Positions 11,786-29,100 of a DNA stretch of 37,500 bases are shown here, one piece after another. Source of the DNA: Anaeromyces robustus (Eukaryota > Neocallimastigomycota > Neocallimastigomycetes > Neocallimastigales > Neocallimastigaceae); the NCBI GenBank assembly GCA_002104895.1, contig MCFG01000200.1, positions 1 to 37,500 of the forward strand, in the 5' to 3' direction. Positions within the stretch are counted from its first letter, which is position 1; each line of letters starts with the position of its first letter. Under the pieces are notes generated by a model, which was not told the DNA's origin, did not search any database, and was given only the letters and a program-made list of their open reading frames with translations. Both the position numbers and the translations under genes were made by a program.

Positions 11786-14045
11786 GTTTCAAGTTTTAAT
11801 TATTAAATATATATATATATTTTTAAATGTATATTGTATATTTCGTATATAAATTTTTTTATGAAAGATTTATATTAATTTATTTCTTTAAGTAATTATA
11901 AAAGCAATTTTATATTTTATTTATTATATAATAAATAATTTTTAAACTATGTATTATAAAAAAAAAAAAAAAAAAAAAGAATTATATGTGAAATTGTATC
12001 ATTTAATATAAAAATCACTAAAGTATTTATGTTTTATTTTATTTTAATTATTAAGGAAAAAAAAAAAGAAGTAAATTCTATTCATTTTTATATTAATTTT
12101 TTTCTTTTTCATTTTATATAGAAGAAAATTTTTGAAATATAAAAAAAAATAAACTTTATTTGACATCTCTTTAAGTTTAAAACTATCTTTAATTATATGT
12201 ATAAAAAAGAAAGGAAAATGACAGTAAAAAAAAAAATTTGAAAATTTAGATTAAAAAATGTCAAATTAAATTAATTTTAATTAAAAAAAAAAAAAAATAT
12301 TGTTTGAATATTAATTAATAGAAAAATAAAAAAATATTTTCTTATAATTTTTACTTCATTACATGTCAAAATATGGTAAAAATTATTTTTTTTTTTGATA
12401 TTTTATTAACTCTCTAATAGATTCTATATATTTAGAGTTATTTAGAAAAAAACAATATAAAAAATTAATAAAATAAAGTATTTTAATTATATAATTAAAT
12501 AAAAATTTTGAATTATAAAAGATAAAATAATAAAAAATATGTATTATATATTTTTATAATATATTATTTTAATACTATATAAAATCTTAAAAAAAAAAAA
12601 ATAAAAGATAAAATATAATAAAAATAAAGTAAAATCCAATTAAAAAAGAAAATAATTATTAAAAAAAAATAATTAAACAAATATAGATATCCTTTAAAGA
12701 TATTTTTTAAAAGGTTATAGTGTAAAGATAATAGTAATCAATATATAAATATATATATTATATATCGATGAATAAATTAAATTTTTTTTTATCATTATTA
12801 ATTAATAATAATGATGATAATATGCATTTTTTTAATGTTAAACAATTTATTTATCATTAAAGTAAATGCTAATATCTTTTTATACTACGTTTTATATTAT
12901 ATATATACAGTTTATTAATATTATATAATTTTATAAATAAAATTATGAAAGAATACTATGTATAATATGTATATAATATTTTTTAATTATAATATTAATA
13001 TCCATTTGATGTATAATACATTTTTTTTAATAAAAATAATTGAAAAAATGATTTAGTAAAAAACTTTAATATATATATATTTAGTTTTTTTTTTTTTTAG
13101 TTTTTTAGTTTAGCTTTGTATTATTAAATATAGATACTAATTAATATTAAAACCTTATTATTATATATGATTAAAAAGAAAATAAAATAAATAAAATAAA
13201 ATAAAATTATTTTATTTTTGTTTATATTTAAATATAATTAAGTTCCTAAAATATATATATTTATTAAATTATTCAAATGATATATATAATTATATTTTAT
13301 TCTTAATTTTTTAATTTTTAATAAAAGTTTTTTTAATTCGTTAAATGTAATTTTTTTTTTCTTCGTTTTTATTTGTTTTTAAAATGAAAATATATATTTG
13401 ATAAAATTATTAATATATATTACACCTTTTTTTTTAATATATACTTATATCTATATAAACATTGCTAATTTATAAAGAAATATAACTATATCAATCACTC
13501 TACATATTATTCTTATCATTTACATGTTTTATATTTTATTTATTTGATATTTTTATAGAAATTAATTAGAAAAAAAAGAAATAAAAAGAAAATTTCCACC
13601 AAGTTATGATTAAAAAAAAAAATCAGAGCAAAGATTATGATATAATTTCTAATATTTAATATATATTTTTATATATTTTAAATATATAATAAAAGAATAT
13701 AATATTTTAAATAAATATAAAGAAATTGATATAAGAAACAACAAATTATAAAAGAAGAGAAGAAATAAAGAAAAAGAAATATTGAAGCGTTAAAAAATAG
13801 ATATATATGTTAAATTGCAATATATCAAATATAATATAGATAATTAAAAGTTGAATATAAATATTGGAAAGATTTATAGAAACTTTCTCTATATAATATC
13901 TAAAAAAAATATTTTTACGAAAATACAATATTATAATAATTACTAATATAATAAACAATATAATAAACAAAAAGAAAAAAAAACAGTTTTAGCAAAGAAT
14001 TAAAAAAGCCATAACGATTATAAAAAAGATAAATATTTTAATTAA
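11786..14045. other. Divergent intergenic region, AT-rich
   Basis: This 2.26-kb region separates the start codons of the minus-strand makorin-like gene and the plus-strand ArfGAP gene, so it must hold both promoters. No coding sequence was recognised; an Ile/Tyr/Phe frame at 13746-13970 is compositional. A 10-bp inverted repeat with a 5-nt loop lies at 12791-12815 (ATCATTATTA and its complement). Long poly-A and poly-T runs are frequent. No individual promoter motif can be defended. Confidence 0.6.
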
Positions 14046-15471
14046 ATGGGAAATTTACAGTCAGTATTAGAAGAGGAATTCAAAAATTTTCCTTTAGCAG
14101 TTAAACAATATGATAAACCAAGTAATATAATATTTAATATTATAATAATTAAATAAAATAATACTATATATTGTATAATTATTATTGTTATCATTATTTT
14201 ATCTAATTAACAAATATTAACAATATACTATGTTTTTTTTTATTATATATATATATAATTAAATAATTTATGATTGATAATATAAAAAACTAAAAAAAAA
14301 AAAAAAAAAAATAAAATAAAATCAAAAACAAAAACAAATAACTGAAAATGAAATATGAAAAACGAAAAATAACAAAATTATACATTATATTTATATATAT
14401 AATATCAATTTATAATTAATAATAATAAAAATCAATTTCATCTATAGTTAAAATAAAAAGGATAGAAATTATATATTCTAAAAATACTAATGATCAAAAA
14501 TATACCATTGTTGTCGATAAAGAAAATGAAATAAAATTACTTTTAGGAAATTCAGAATATATATTTGATAAAAAAGCTATAAATTTTCAAAATTCCAAAT
14601 TTCATTTAGCTAATTATTTATCTACATTTGAACAGACGGCAAAATTAAATAATTTACCAAAAAATTTACCAAAGGATACTTTTTTAGCTATAGATGAAAT
14701 TGATTTTTCTTTTAAATTTACTATACAAATTCATAAATCTTCTAAAATAAAAACATTAACATGTTGTAATGTTGGAACTATGATAGATTTAAATGATTTA
14801 CTTGGTACTAAGTTTCATGAAAATCCAAATATTCAACGTTTTTCTAATGTAAGTATTGTAAATTTAAATTTAATTGATAACGATCAAAATAAAAAAAGTT
14901 ATAATACTTATGAATGGACTTGGAAATATGTACCACCATCTGTAGCAAAAGATGTTGCTTATCCTGGTAATGGTGGATGGAAAAATTTTTGTTGTGTAAG
15001 AATGCTTTTTTTTTTTTTTTTTTTTTTTTTCATTTTATTTTTTATATTTACTTATTTACTTATTATTTATTATTTATTATTTATTATTAATGATTATAAT
15101 AATATTTATTGTAATCATTATTTTGGATTACAATACGGATTTAATAATTATATATAATTATTAAATGTTATATAAATATTTTATATAACATATATAAAAA
15201 AAGTTTGTTGAATATGATGCAAATGCAAATCAATTCTTTTTCCATAAAGGATTTCATTTTTGGACATCATGTAAGATTAAATTTAATAATAAAAAAAAAA
15301 AAAAAGAAAAAAAGAAAAATACAAAGAGAAATAATTTTTATTAATATAAATAAAATTTTATTCTTTATATATAATAATTTTTTTTAAAAAAAAAAAAAAA
15401 AATAATAATAATAATAATAAATAAACAAACAAACAAATAACTTAATAATAAATAAATGAATAAATAAATAA

Positions 15472-15532
<61 letters not shown>

Positions 15533-16596
15533 GGCCCATGTCCAAGTAGTAGCACAAGTAGTGCTGTTTCAACACCAACAATAATGATAGATTCAATAAA
15601 TAGAAATCACAGTATAAGTTTTGGTGCAACAGATTCATCACCAATGATTCAAATACAAAATGAACATGGAGTAAAAGAAGATGATTCAAAAATAACTAGG
15701 ATGCAGAGTATAAAAAATAGTATAAGTTCATGTAAAATTAGGGATAGTTCAGTTGAAGAGTTCGAAAAGAATTTTGCAGAAATTGAACCGGAATTTAAAA
15801 ATGATGGAACAAATCATGTTACAAAAGCAAATAGTTTAACAAGTAATCATGGATTTAAAAAAACTCATACTGCACAATTATCATTAGATATTAATATAAA
15901 TAAAAACTTTGATCCTTTATTTTTAAATTCTTCTATAAATACTTCACATACCTCAAGTAATATTTATAGTTCTTTTGCTAGTCCTTCAATAATTAATATT
16001 CAATCCTTCGGAAATATAAATGATCCTCATAATTTAGTTGCTATGTCAGCTGTGCCAACTGCTCAACCCAATATATCTGAAACTTCTACAGATTATGATT
16101 ATGAGGAATTAATGTATGATGGTCCTGTAAGTAAAAGAAAAATAATAAAGATTTGGAAAAAATATTTATATAAATATATAAATTATTTTTTTTTATCAAT
16201 TTAAAATATTTAAACATTTAAATCATTTTTATTTATTTTTTTAACGTTTTATTGAATTTCTTTTTTCTTTTTCTTTTTTTATTAATTTTTTATTATTTTT
16301 TTTTATATTGTTATAATACAGGTGTTTAGAGATGCTATTAATGATTTAGAAAAAAAGATTTTGAAATTAAAAAATAGTCTTAAAGTTGCAATTAAACAAG
16401 CAGAATTATTTATAGAAACAGCAAGAAATTCAAATGAAACTGAAAAACAGTTTATGGATAGTTTGATAGATATTCCTTCATTTGATATTATTATAAAAAA
16501 TTATATTGAAAAATCAAAAAAATTAATATCTCATATAAATGAAAATTATTTTACTCGATTAGAAAATTTATTAATTGTTCCTCTACGTGAAATGTA

Positions 16597-16627
<31 letters not shown>

Positions 16628-19490
16628 TATATATATATACTTATTTCTTATTATTATATTATCATTTTTATTATTATTACTTTATTGTATATCATTATTA
16701 CAATTTTTTAATAATAATAATTATAATAATAAAACTAATAATAATAAATATGTTTATATTAATTTTTAATATTTACCAATCGTAAAAAAATTTTTTAATA
16801 TATATTAATATAGATATATAAATGATTTTAAATTATTAGAGACTATGAAAAAAGATTTTGAACAAGAAAGTAATGAATATTATTCTATTCTTTCAAAATA
16901 TTTAAGTTGTAAATATGATGAACATCCAAAAAAGAAGGCTGAATTAGATTTAAAATTAGCAAATAAAAGACAAACTTTTGATTTAAATCGTTTTGATTAT
17001 TTAACTTATTTATTAGAGTTAAATGAAGGTCAAAAAGCTCATGCAATTTCATTTGGTGTTAATACATTTTTATCAAAACAATTTTCTCATTATCAACAAA
17101 TATCAAATAAATTTATGGAAATAAAACCAGATTTAGATGAGATGGATAAATTTATTATTGATTCTACTAAATCAAAACATGTTATATTAAAAGAACGTCA
17201 AGAAAGAAGAAAAACTTATGAACATAAAAAAGAAAATGGTAAATTAGGTAATAGTATACCGATAAGTTTAGATGATGTATCAAAAAATGATAATCAACAA
17301 AAGTCTAAATTTAAAGGTATTCGTGATTTATATCATATTAATAATTCGGATGATGAATCAACTCAAACTGATGAAATAAAAGTAAGACATATTTAATGAT
17401 AAAAAAAAATTTTTTTTATTAAATGATAATATATTTATTTAAAAATATCATTATCATTATTAATTTTAAAAAATTAAATTTTAATAAAAGGGTTTTCTAT
17501 TTTCACCAGTTACAAATAATTCCGGTATAAATAAAACAACAAAAGAAAATAATTGGAAAATGCTATGGTGTGTAATAAAAAATGGTCACTTTTATGGTTA
17601 GTATTTTTATATATTATTACATATATATATTATATATATATTACATTTATATAAATAATAATTATCAATATTATTAAATTATTATTAATAATAATTTAAA
17701 CATTTAAAAAAATTTTTTTCCTCATTTTTATTAAATTAAAGAATATAATAATTGGAAAACACAGAAATCATCAATATCAAATATTTTAAATATACAATTT
17801 TGTACTGTAAGAGAAGCCAGAAATATTGAAAAAAGACGTTTTTGTTTTGAGCTTGTTGGTCCTCAAATAAATAAAAAAATATACCAAGCCACTAGCGAGA
17901 AAGAATTAAATAAATGGATAAATACTATACAAAATTCAATAGAAGGTCAATTAAAGGGTAATGTATTTAATGAATCTAAATTAACAGATAATACAGATGG
18001 TAATGCACAATTATTAGAAATGTTTTATCAAAATCCATCAAATAAAAATTGTGCTGATTGTGGTGCTAAAAATCCTGAATGGTGTTCAATTAATCTTGGA
18101 TGTATACTATGTATAGGTAATATTTTTAATTTTTAATATTATTATTTATATATTTAGATATTTATTTTTATTTTAATTATTAATTATATATTTGCTTTAT
18201 TATATATAATATTATTTATTAATGATTATTGATATTAATATATTAATCCAATATTAGATTGTTCTGGAATTCATCGATCGTTAGGAACTCATATAACAAA
18301 AATTAGATCACTGACTCTTGATACAGTATCATGGACTAGACAAATGCAATGTATGATTATTTCTTTAGGTAATCAAATTTCAAATTCAATATGGGAAGCT
18401 ACATTGGAATCATCGGGTGATGTTAAACCAACATCAACTGATTCAAGGGAAAAAAAGGAAGCATTTATTCGGAAAAAATATATTGATAAAGCTTATATAG
18501 ATGTATCAGAATTTCCGAAAGTACAATCAGAACAAAATAAATACTTATGTAATGAATTATATAATTCAATTGCTTCATTAAATATTATAAAAATTATACA
18601 ATGTATTGCATTAGGTGCCACAAATAAATGTTTATCTGATGAAAATTATGAATCTAAAATAGTATCAGCTTTAGCAAAAATTTGTAAATACCCACCATTA
18701 ATTAATTTAGACTTAACAAATAATGACAATGATGGAACTAATTCAACTAAAGATGAATCATTTTTAGATAGTACTAAGAGAATAAGTTCAATTAATGAAA
18801 AATCAAGTGATATAATACAAAAATATTCTCATAGTCATAATCCTAGTAGTAGTAGTTATAATAGTTATAAATCAATTAATACTGGCGTTGTAGATGGTAG
18901 TCAACCTCATGATAAAATGGACTATGATTCAAGCTCTATTAAATTAAATAATGATTTTTCATATCAAGATCAGAAATTTAGTCAACTTTTGGTTATATCA
19001 ATACTTGAATTAATATTCCAGAATTTTAATAATATTATAAATGCTCCAGATGATACAGATTTAGATAGTAAAATACATCATTCTGTTCTTTTCACTGAGT
19101 ATTTACAACCTGAATCTTCTATTATTTCCCCTAAAAGAACTTTATTACATTATGCATCTCTTATGATTGATCCAGAAATGGTTTCATATTTCATTCAAAA
19201 AGGTGCTAATCCATTATTAAAGGTAATTTTAGTACAATAACTTTAAAAGAATTATAATATATATATATATATTTTTTAAATATTTTGTTAAAAAAGATTA
19301 TTAATAAAAATAATCTTTTTTTTTTTTATGTTAAAAGGATAAATATGGATTTACTTCATTGGATATATTAAAAAAGGCAAAATTATCGTGGAAACATGTA
19401 CATTGTCAATATAATCCTAGTGATTCTTATTATAATCTATGTGAAGAATATATAAATAATGCAATAGAAAAATCGAAAAAAAATAGCTAA
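14046..19490 (+). CDS. BAR-PH-ArfGAP-ankyrin protein (ACAP-like Arf GTPase-activating protein)
   Basis: Exons: 14046-14121, 14448-14995, 15204-15270, 15534-16126, 16322-16593, 16814-17381, 17491-17596, 17742-18116, 18258-19222, 19338-19490; all phases match, giving 1240 residues. Order: an N-terminal region starting MGNLQS (fits an N-myristoylation signal) with a tryptophan-rich patch WTWKY at 182-186; a Ser-rich linker; a coiled-coil BAR domain about 429-645; a PH domain about 709-812 with its C-terminal helix Trp W802; an ArfGAP domain about 832-955 with zinc finger C847-x2-C850-x16-C867-x2-C870 and arginine finger R875 in CSGIHR; ankyrin-like helices at 968-993 and 1160-1205. The family stimulates GTP hydrolysis by Arf on curved membranes during endocytic recycling. 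The protein is longer than animal ACAPs because of its N-terminal region and linkers. The catalytic residues are intact, so it is probably active. Confidence 0.88.
15475..15530. repeat. (AAT)n microsatellite in ArfGAP intron 3
   Basis: A run of about 19 AAT units ends three bases before the acceptor AAAG at 15533, so the repeat takes the place of the usual pyrimidine-rich tract. The rest of the intron (15271-15533) holds poly-A and (AAAT) runs. Confidence 0.88.
19290..19321 (+). other. Hairpin within ArfGAP intron 9
   Basis: Arms of 13 nt (AAAAAAGATTATT at 19290-19302 and its complement at 19309-19321) flank a 6-nt loop. The hairpin sits in the 115-nt last intron (19223-19337), 16 nt upstream of the acceptor. 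It could bring a branch point near the 3' splice site, but a role is unproven. Confidence 0.6.
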
Positions 19491-23184
<3,694 letters not shown>

Positions 23185-26100
23185 ATGATAACAACAAATG
23201 AAGGAGACAATAAAAATGCCTCCATCACAAATCAAAATGATGATGCTGTGAAAGATAAGAAAAAAAAGACAGAATCAGATACAAAAGAAAAGAAAACAAC
23301 CAAAGGAAAAACAGCAAAAGGTAAGAAAAAGGGTTCTAAAAAGAAGAAGGTTAAAGAAGTTCCAGTAGTTGAAGAACCTGTAACAGAAGAACCTATTCCA
23401 GAACCAGTAATTGAAAGTGAAAGTGAAGAATCAGTTGTTGAAGAAATTAATGATTGTGTTGAAAATAGTATTTATGTTAAAGAATTAAATGAGTTTAAAA
23501 TATCAGATGATATAGAAAATTTAATTAACTGGTTTAAAATAAAAATTGAATCATTACTAAATTGTGACAGTTTATGGAATGAAACACATAGCAATTTAAT
23601 AAAGTCATTTATTAAGGAAAATATATCAAAAAAAATAATAACATATATAGAAGAAAAGGAATCAAAATCTTTAATAATTTCCAGTACTTTTCCAAATTAT
23701 AATATAAAAGAATTGGTATATTTTATTAGATTAGATTCAAATGAAAAAGTAAATTTTACAAATATTAATAATGTTTTTCAATATGGTATCTTAAATTGTA
23801 ATTCTATGGAAGGCCTTTTACAAAGTATGAAAAATTTATATATACCCTTATTAAACATGAAAAATACATGGCCAGAAACTGTAAAAAATGAATTTGAAAA
23901 TCAACTTCAGAAATTTATGGCCTCATTAACTGATGCGGCTTTTCAAAAACAAGGTTATACTATATTTTATGTTCCAAATGATGATTATTCAAATCCAAGT
24001 AAATTTTCAAAAAAAGAAGATATTCAACGATTGGAAGCACTTTTAATTCATTGGACTCGTCAAATAAAAGATGTTATAAATAATCAACAAATTAGTGAAA
24101 CTAATGAAAATTTTGGACCATTAGAGGAAATTCAATTTTGGAAAAGTAGATGTGAAGATTTATCTGGAATTAGTAAACAGCTTGAAAGAAGTGATGTAAA
24201 AAGAATTTTATATATATTGGAAAGGGCAAAATCATCGTATATTGAACAATTTAATTGGTTATCAAATCAAATCCAAGATGATACTCTTCAAGCGCAAGAT
24301 AATTTAAGATTTTTATCAACTCTTCAAGAACCTTGTATTAAATTATCACAATTGGAACCAAAAAATATATCAGGAATTTTACCAACTTTATTAAATTGTG
24401 TTAGAGTAATTTGGTCTCATTCAAAATATTACAATACAAAAGAACGTTTAACAAGTTTATTGAGAAAAATTAGTAATGAAATTATTAGGAGATGCTGTAC
24501 AACAATTAATTTGGAAGATATTTTTTTTGGTGATGTATTAAAAAGTATGAATTATTTAAATGAAAGTATTAATTGTGGTGAATCGTGGAAGGGAATATAT
24601 ATTAAAATGGTAAATCAAATTGCTAGATTTTCAAGTGTTGGTGCATGGGATTTTGATCAGAGTAGCATTTTTGCTCAATTAGATGCATTTATTCAAAGAT
24701 GTAAGGATTTATTAGAAGTTTGTGAAAGTCAAATTCAATTTGCAAGAAAAATTGAAAATGGAGAAAAAAAACCAATTCCTAAATTTGGGGGATTAAAAGG
24801 ACCAAAAATTGCAAAAAGTTTAGCAGATATTGAAACTTCATTTGAAAAACAACTTCAAATCTTATGGAAGATTAAACATTATATATTAGATGTTAAATCT
24901 ACTAAATGGCATGATGATTATAGTATATTTAAACATGGAATAAAAGATTTAGAAATTATGATGCAAAATGTAATAACTTCTGCTTTTGAAGATGCTTCAA
25001 CATTTGAGGGATGTATGGAATTATTAGAAATATTTGATAGTTTAGCAAAAAGAGACGCTATAAAGAGAACAATTGAAAAGAAAACAGCTGATATTCATAA
25101 TTTATATTTACAAAAATTAAATAATATAAAAACTTATTTTGAAAAATATAAAAAGCAACCAGAATTAATTAGATTTCATCCATTTTATTCTGGTGCAGCA
25201 TTATGGGCAAAATCATTACTTAATGAAATTAAGTCTACATATACATTATTGGAAAAAGCGTTTTATTTACCAGTTACTTCATTCAGTGATGAAATAAAAA
25301 TTAATTATAATATATTAACTATGTCATTAGAGGATTTTATAACTAAAAATCATACAGAATGGGTAAACAGTATTCCAGATTCAATTGATAATAGCTTGAA
25401 TTATACAATTATGATAAAAAATGGTAAATTTTTAGAAATGCAATTTGATCCTAATTTGTTAAAATTATTTACTGAAGTTCATTACTGGCAAAAACTAAAA
25501 TTTGATATGCCTTTTCAAATTCAAGAAGTAGTAAGTAAAAATGAAGAATTAAGAATATTAAGAGAAAATGTTTTACTTGTTGTACGTGATTATAATTCAA
25601 TAATTGAATCATTAAATGATAAAGAACAAGGTCTTTTTAAAGAAAGAATAAGATTTTTAGATAGAAAAATAAAACCAGGATTAACAGTATTAACTTGGGG
25701 ATCAAAAGGTATTGCTGATTATTTCGTAAAAGAATGTAGAAGAAGTTCAAATGAAATACAAAATATTGTTTCAGAATTTAAAGCATCTAATAAAAAGATT
25801 GAAAATTCATGTAGAGAGATTGAGGATACATTATTATGGAATGTTGAATATAAAAAAGTATATAGCTTAGAAGAATTTAAGGATTCTCAAATAGATCATT
25901 TGGTTACGGTGAAAAAAAATTTAAAAACGATACATGATTCAATAAAATATAATTTACGTTGTTCTTACGAATTCTTTTCAAATGATGGAAAAGATATTCA
26001 AGTATCATGGGGTAAATATGTTAAAGAAATTGATAAAAAAGTAGAAGAAGCATTAAGAATGGCTGTAAAAAAATCATTACAGGAAATTTCAAAAGCCATT

Positions 26101-29100
26101 AATGGAGAAGGAAAAGGAAGAGAAGAAAATAATTCAGAAATTCAACCATTATTTAAAGTAAATGTTATTTTAGATGATAAAAAAGTTGGATTTGATCCTA
26201 GTTTGGAAAAATTAGAAAATGTCGTTAATTCTTCAGCACAAGATATGATTTTATTATTAAAAAATATTCCAAGATTAACGGATAAATTACAAATACAAGA
26301 TGATGATTATTTACCAAGTTTTTATGATATAATTATTAATGAAGATGATATACAAAAATATTTTGTTACTATTCAAAATGGTATGACAAATAATGGTGCT
26401 AAGTGCCAAGAGTACATTAAGAATTGGGATACTTATCGTGAAATTTGGGAAATTAGTAAGGATGCTTTTATTAGACGATATGCTAAATCTAAACCCGCTC
26501 TTTCAACTTTTGATGCAGATATTAATAGATATAATGAAGTAGCAAATAATACACAAAAAGAAGAAACTTTTACAAATATTTATTTTGCTATGTTGGATTG
26601 TTCACTACTTAAACATGATTTGGTTACCCATTGTGTGGAGTGGCAAAATAAACTTACCACATTATTAAATGATAATGCAAAACAAGAATTAACAAATTTA
26701 TATGATTTATTTAAAACTAATACTGAAAAACTTAATAAACCACCAACGACATTAGATGAATTATCAAATGGTCTTAAATTAATTGCCGAACTTCAAGAAA
26801 ATAGTGAATCAATACAAGCACAGTTTTCACCAATACATGAAAAGTACCAAATTTTAGAGAAATATGAAGTTTCAATTACAGAGAAAGAAAAAGAAAAATT
26901 AGAAGGATTAAATGCTTGTTGGGAAGCGTTCCAACAAGTAGTTGAAGAATCAGATAAAGCTTATCAAGAATATAAATCTAAATTTAAGTCTGAAGTTTTA
27001 TTATCTGTAGATGAATTTACTAAATATATATCTAACCTTAATGAAGAATTTGATTCAAAAGGTCCATATGAATCAAGTATTGGATTTGAGAAGGCTGAAA
27101 AAACAATTAATGAATTCCTTGATCATATTAATGCTGCTAAAAAGAAAGAAGAAGTTATAAGATATGGATTAAATATATTTAAAATTGAACAACCTCCATT
27201 CAAAGATATTGAAAAACTTATTAAGAATGTTGATATTATTAAGAGAATATGGCAATATCAAGGTGAATGGGATCAACTTTGGAATACATCAAAGTTATGC
27301 GAATTTAAAAATGTAGATATGACTAAAATAGAGGAGACTTCCCAACGTTTGTATAAGAATTTAGTAAAAATTAGCCGTGAATCTAACTTCCATGAATGGA
27401 ATATTTGGTCGGTATTTAAAGATCAGTTAGCTCAACTAAAAAGATCTATACCATTAATTGGATTTTTACAAGATCCATCTCTAAGAGAAAGACATTGGAA
27501 TCAATTAATGGAAGAAATGGGAAGACAATTTGATCCATACAGTGAAGATTTTACTTTAGAAAAAGTTATTGATCTTGGCATTGATCAATATAGTGACTTA
27601 ATTAATGAAATTTATCATGCTGCAACAAAAGAATTATTAATCGAGCAAGGCATCGAAGCAATTAAAAAAGCATGGGATGAATTTGAACTTGATATTGCTA
27701 CATATAAAGATAAATATTATAAATTAAGAAGTACAGATGATTTATTTGAATTATTAGAAGAAAATCAAGTTTCATTATCTTCAATGAAAAGTTCCAAATT
27801 TGTTGTTGCTTTCGAAAAACAAATTGACGGATGGGAAAGAGCACTTTCAAGAATTATTGAAGTTGTTGAATTACTTTTACAAGTTCAAAGGCAATGGATG
27901 TATCTTGAAAATATTTTTATTGGTACAGAAGATATAAGAAAACAATTACCAAAAGAATCATCTATTTTTGATGCTGTTAATGAAAATTGGAAATTTGTAA
28001 TGGAAAACATAAATAATGATAAAAATGCTTTGAGAGCAACTATGAAGAATCCTGATAAAGACAAAGATATTATGAATATTTTGAATGGAATGAATACTCA
28101 TTTAGAAGCTATTCAAAAATCATTAAATATGTATCTTGAAACAAAACGACAAGCTTTTCCAAGATTCTACTTTATATCTAATGATGATCTTTTAGAAATT
28201 TTAGGTCAAGCTAGAGATCCAACAGCTATTCAACCACATTTAAAAAAATGTTTCGATAATATATATAGATTAGAATTAGGTTTAGTTGGCGTAGATAATA
28301 GAAGACATAATGAAGGTATTGGCATGTATTCTGCTGATGGTGAATATGTTCAATTCTCAAATATTGTTATATTAGAGGGTCCAGTAGAATATTGGCTATT
28401 AGAAGTTGAATCTATGATGAGAGCAACTCTTCATAAATTGTTATATCAATGTTTAATATCAATAGATAAAATGAAAAAAGATAAATGGTTTAAAACATGG
28501 CCAGGCCAAATGTTAATTACAGCTGGTTTAATTAATTGGACAATGGAATGTTCGAAATCTCTTGAACAAGCTGAAAAAGGTGATAAACATGCTTTAAAAA
28601 ATCTTAAGAAAAAGCAAATTTCTTTATTAAAGAAATTAAGTGATATTGTTCGTTCACCATTAAATAAAGTTGAAAGACAAAAAATTGTATCACTCATTAC
28701 AATTGAAGTTCACTCTAGAGATATAATTGAAAAAATGTATAAAGCTGAGTGCTCAAATCCAAACGATTTTGAATGGGTTAGTCAAATGAGGTTTTATTGG
28801 GATAAAGATGAAGATGACTGTGTTATTAATCAAATTAATACACATTTCAAATATGGCTATGAATACTTAGGTAATAGTGGTCGTCTTGTTATTACTCCTT
28901 TAACAGATAGATGCTATATGACATTAACAACTGCATTACATTTATTTAGAGGTGGTAGTCCTCAAGGTCCTGCTGGAACAGGAAAAACTGAAACTGTAAA
29001 AGATTTAGGTAAAGCATTAGGAAAATATGTAATTGTACAAAATTGCTCTGAATCACTTGATTATAAGTCTATAGGTAGAATGTTTTCAGGTTTAGCACAA

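Noticed and set aside
15384-15689. Minus-strand Leu-rich frame
   Set aside because: It is antisense to the (AAT)n repeat in ArfGAP intron 3 and to part of exon 4.
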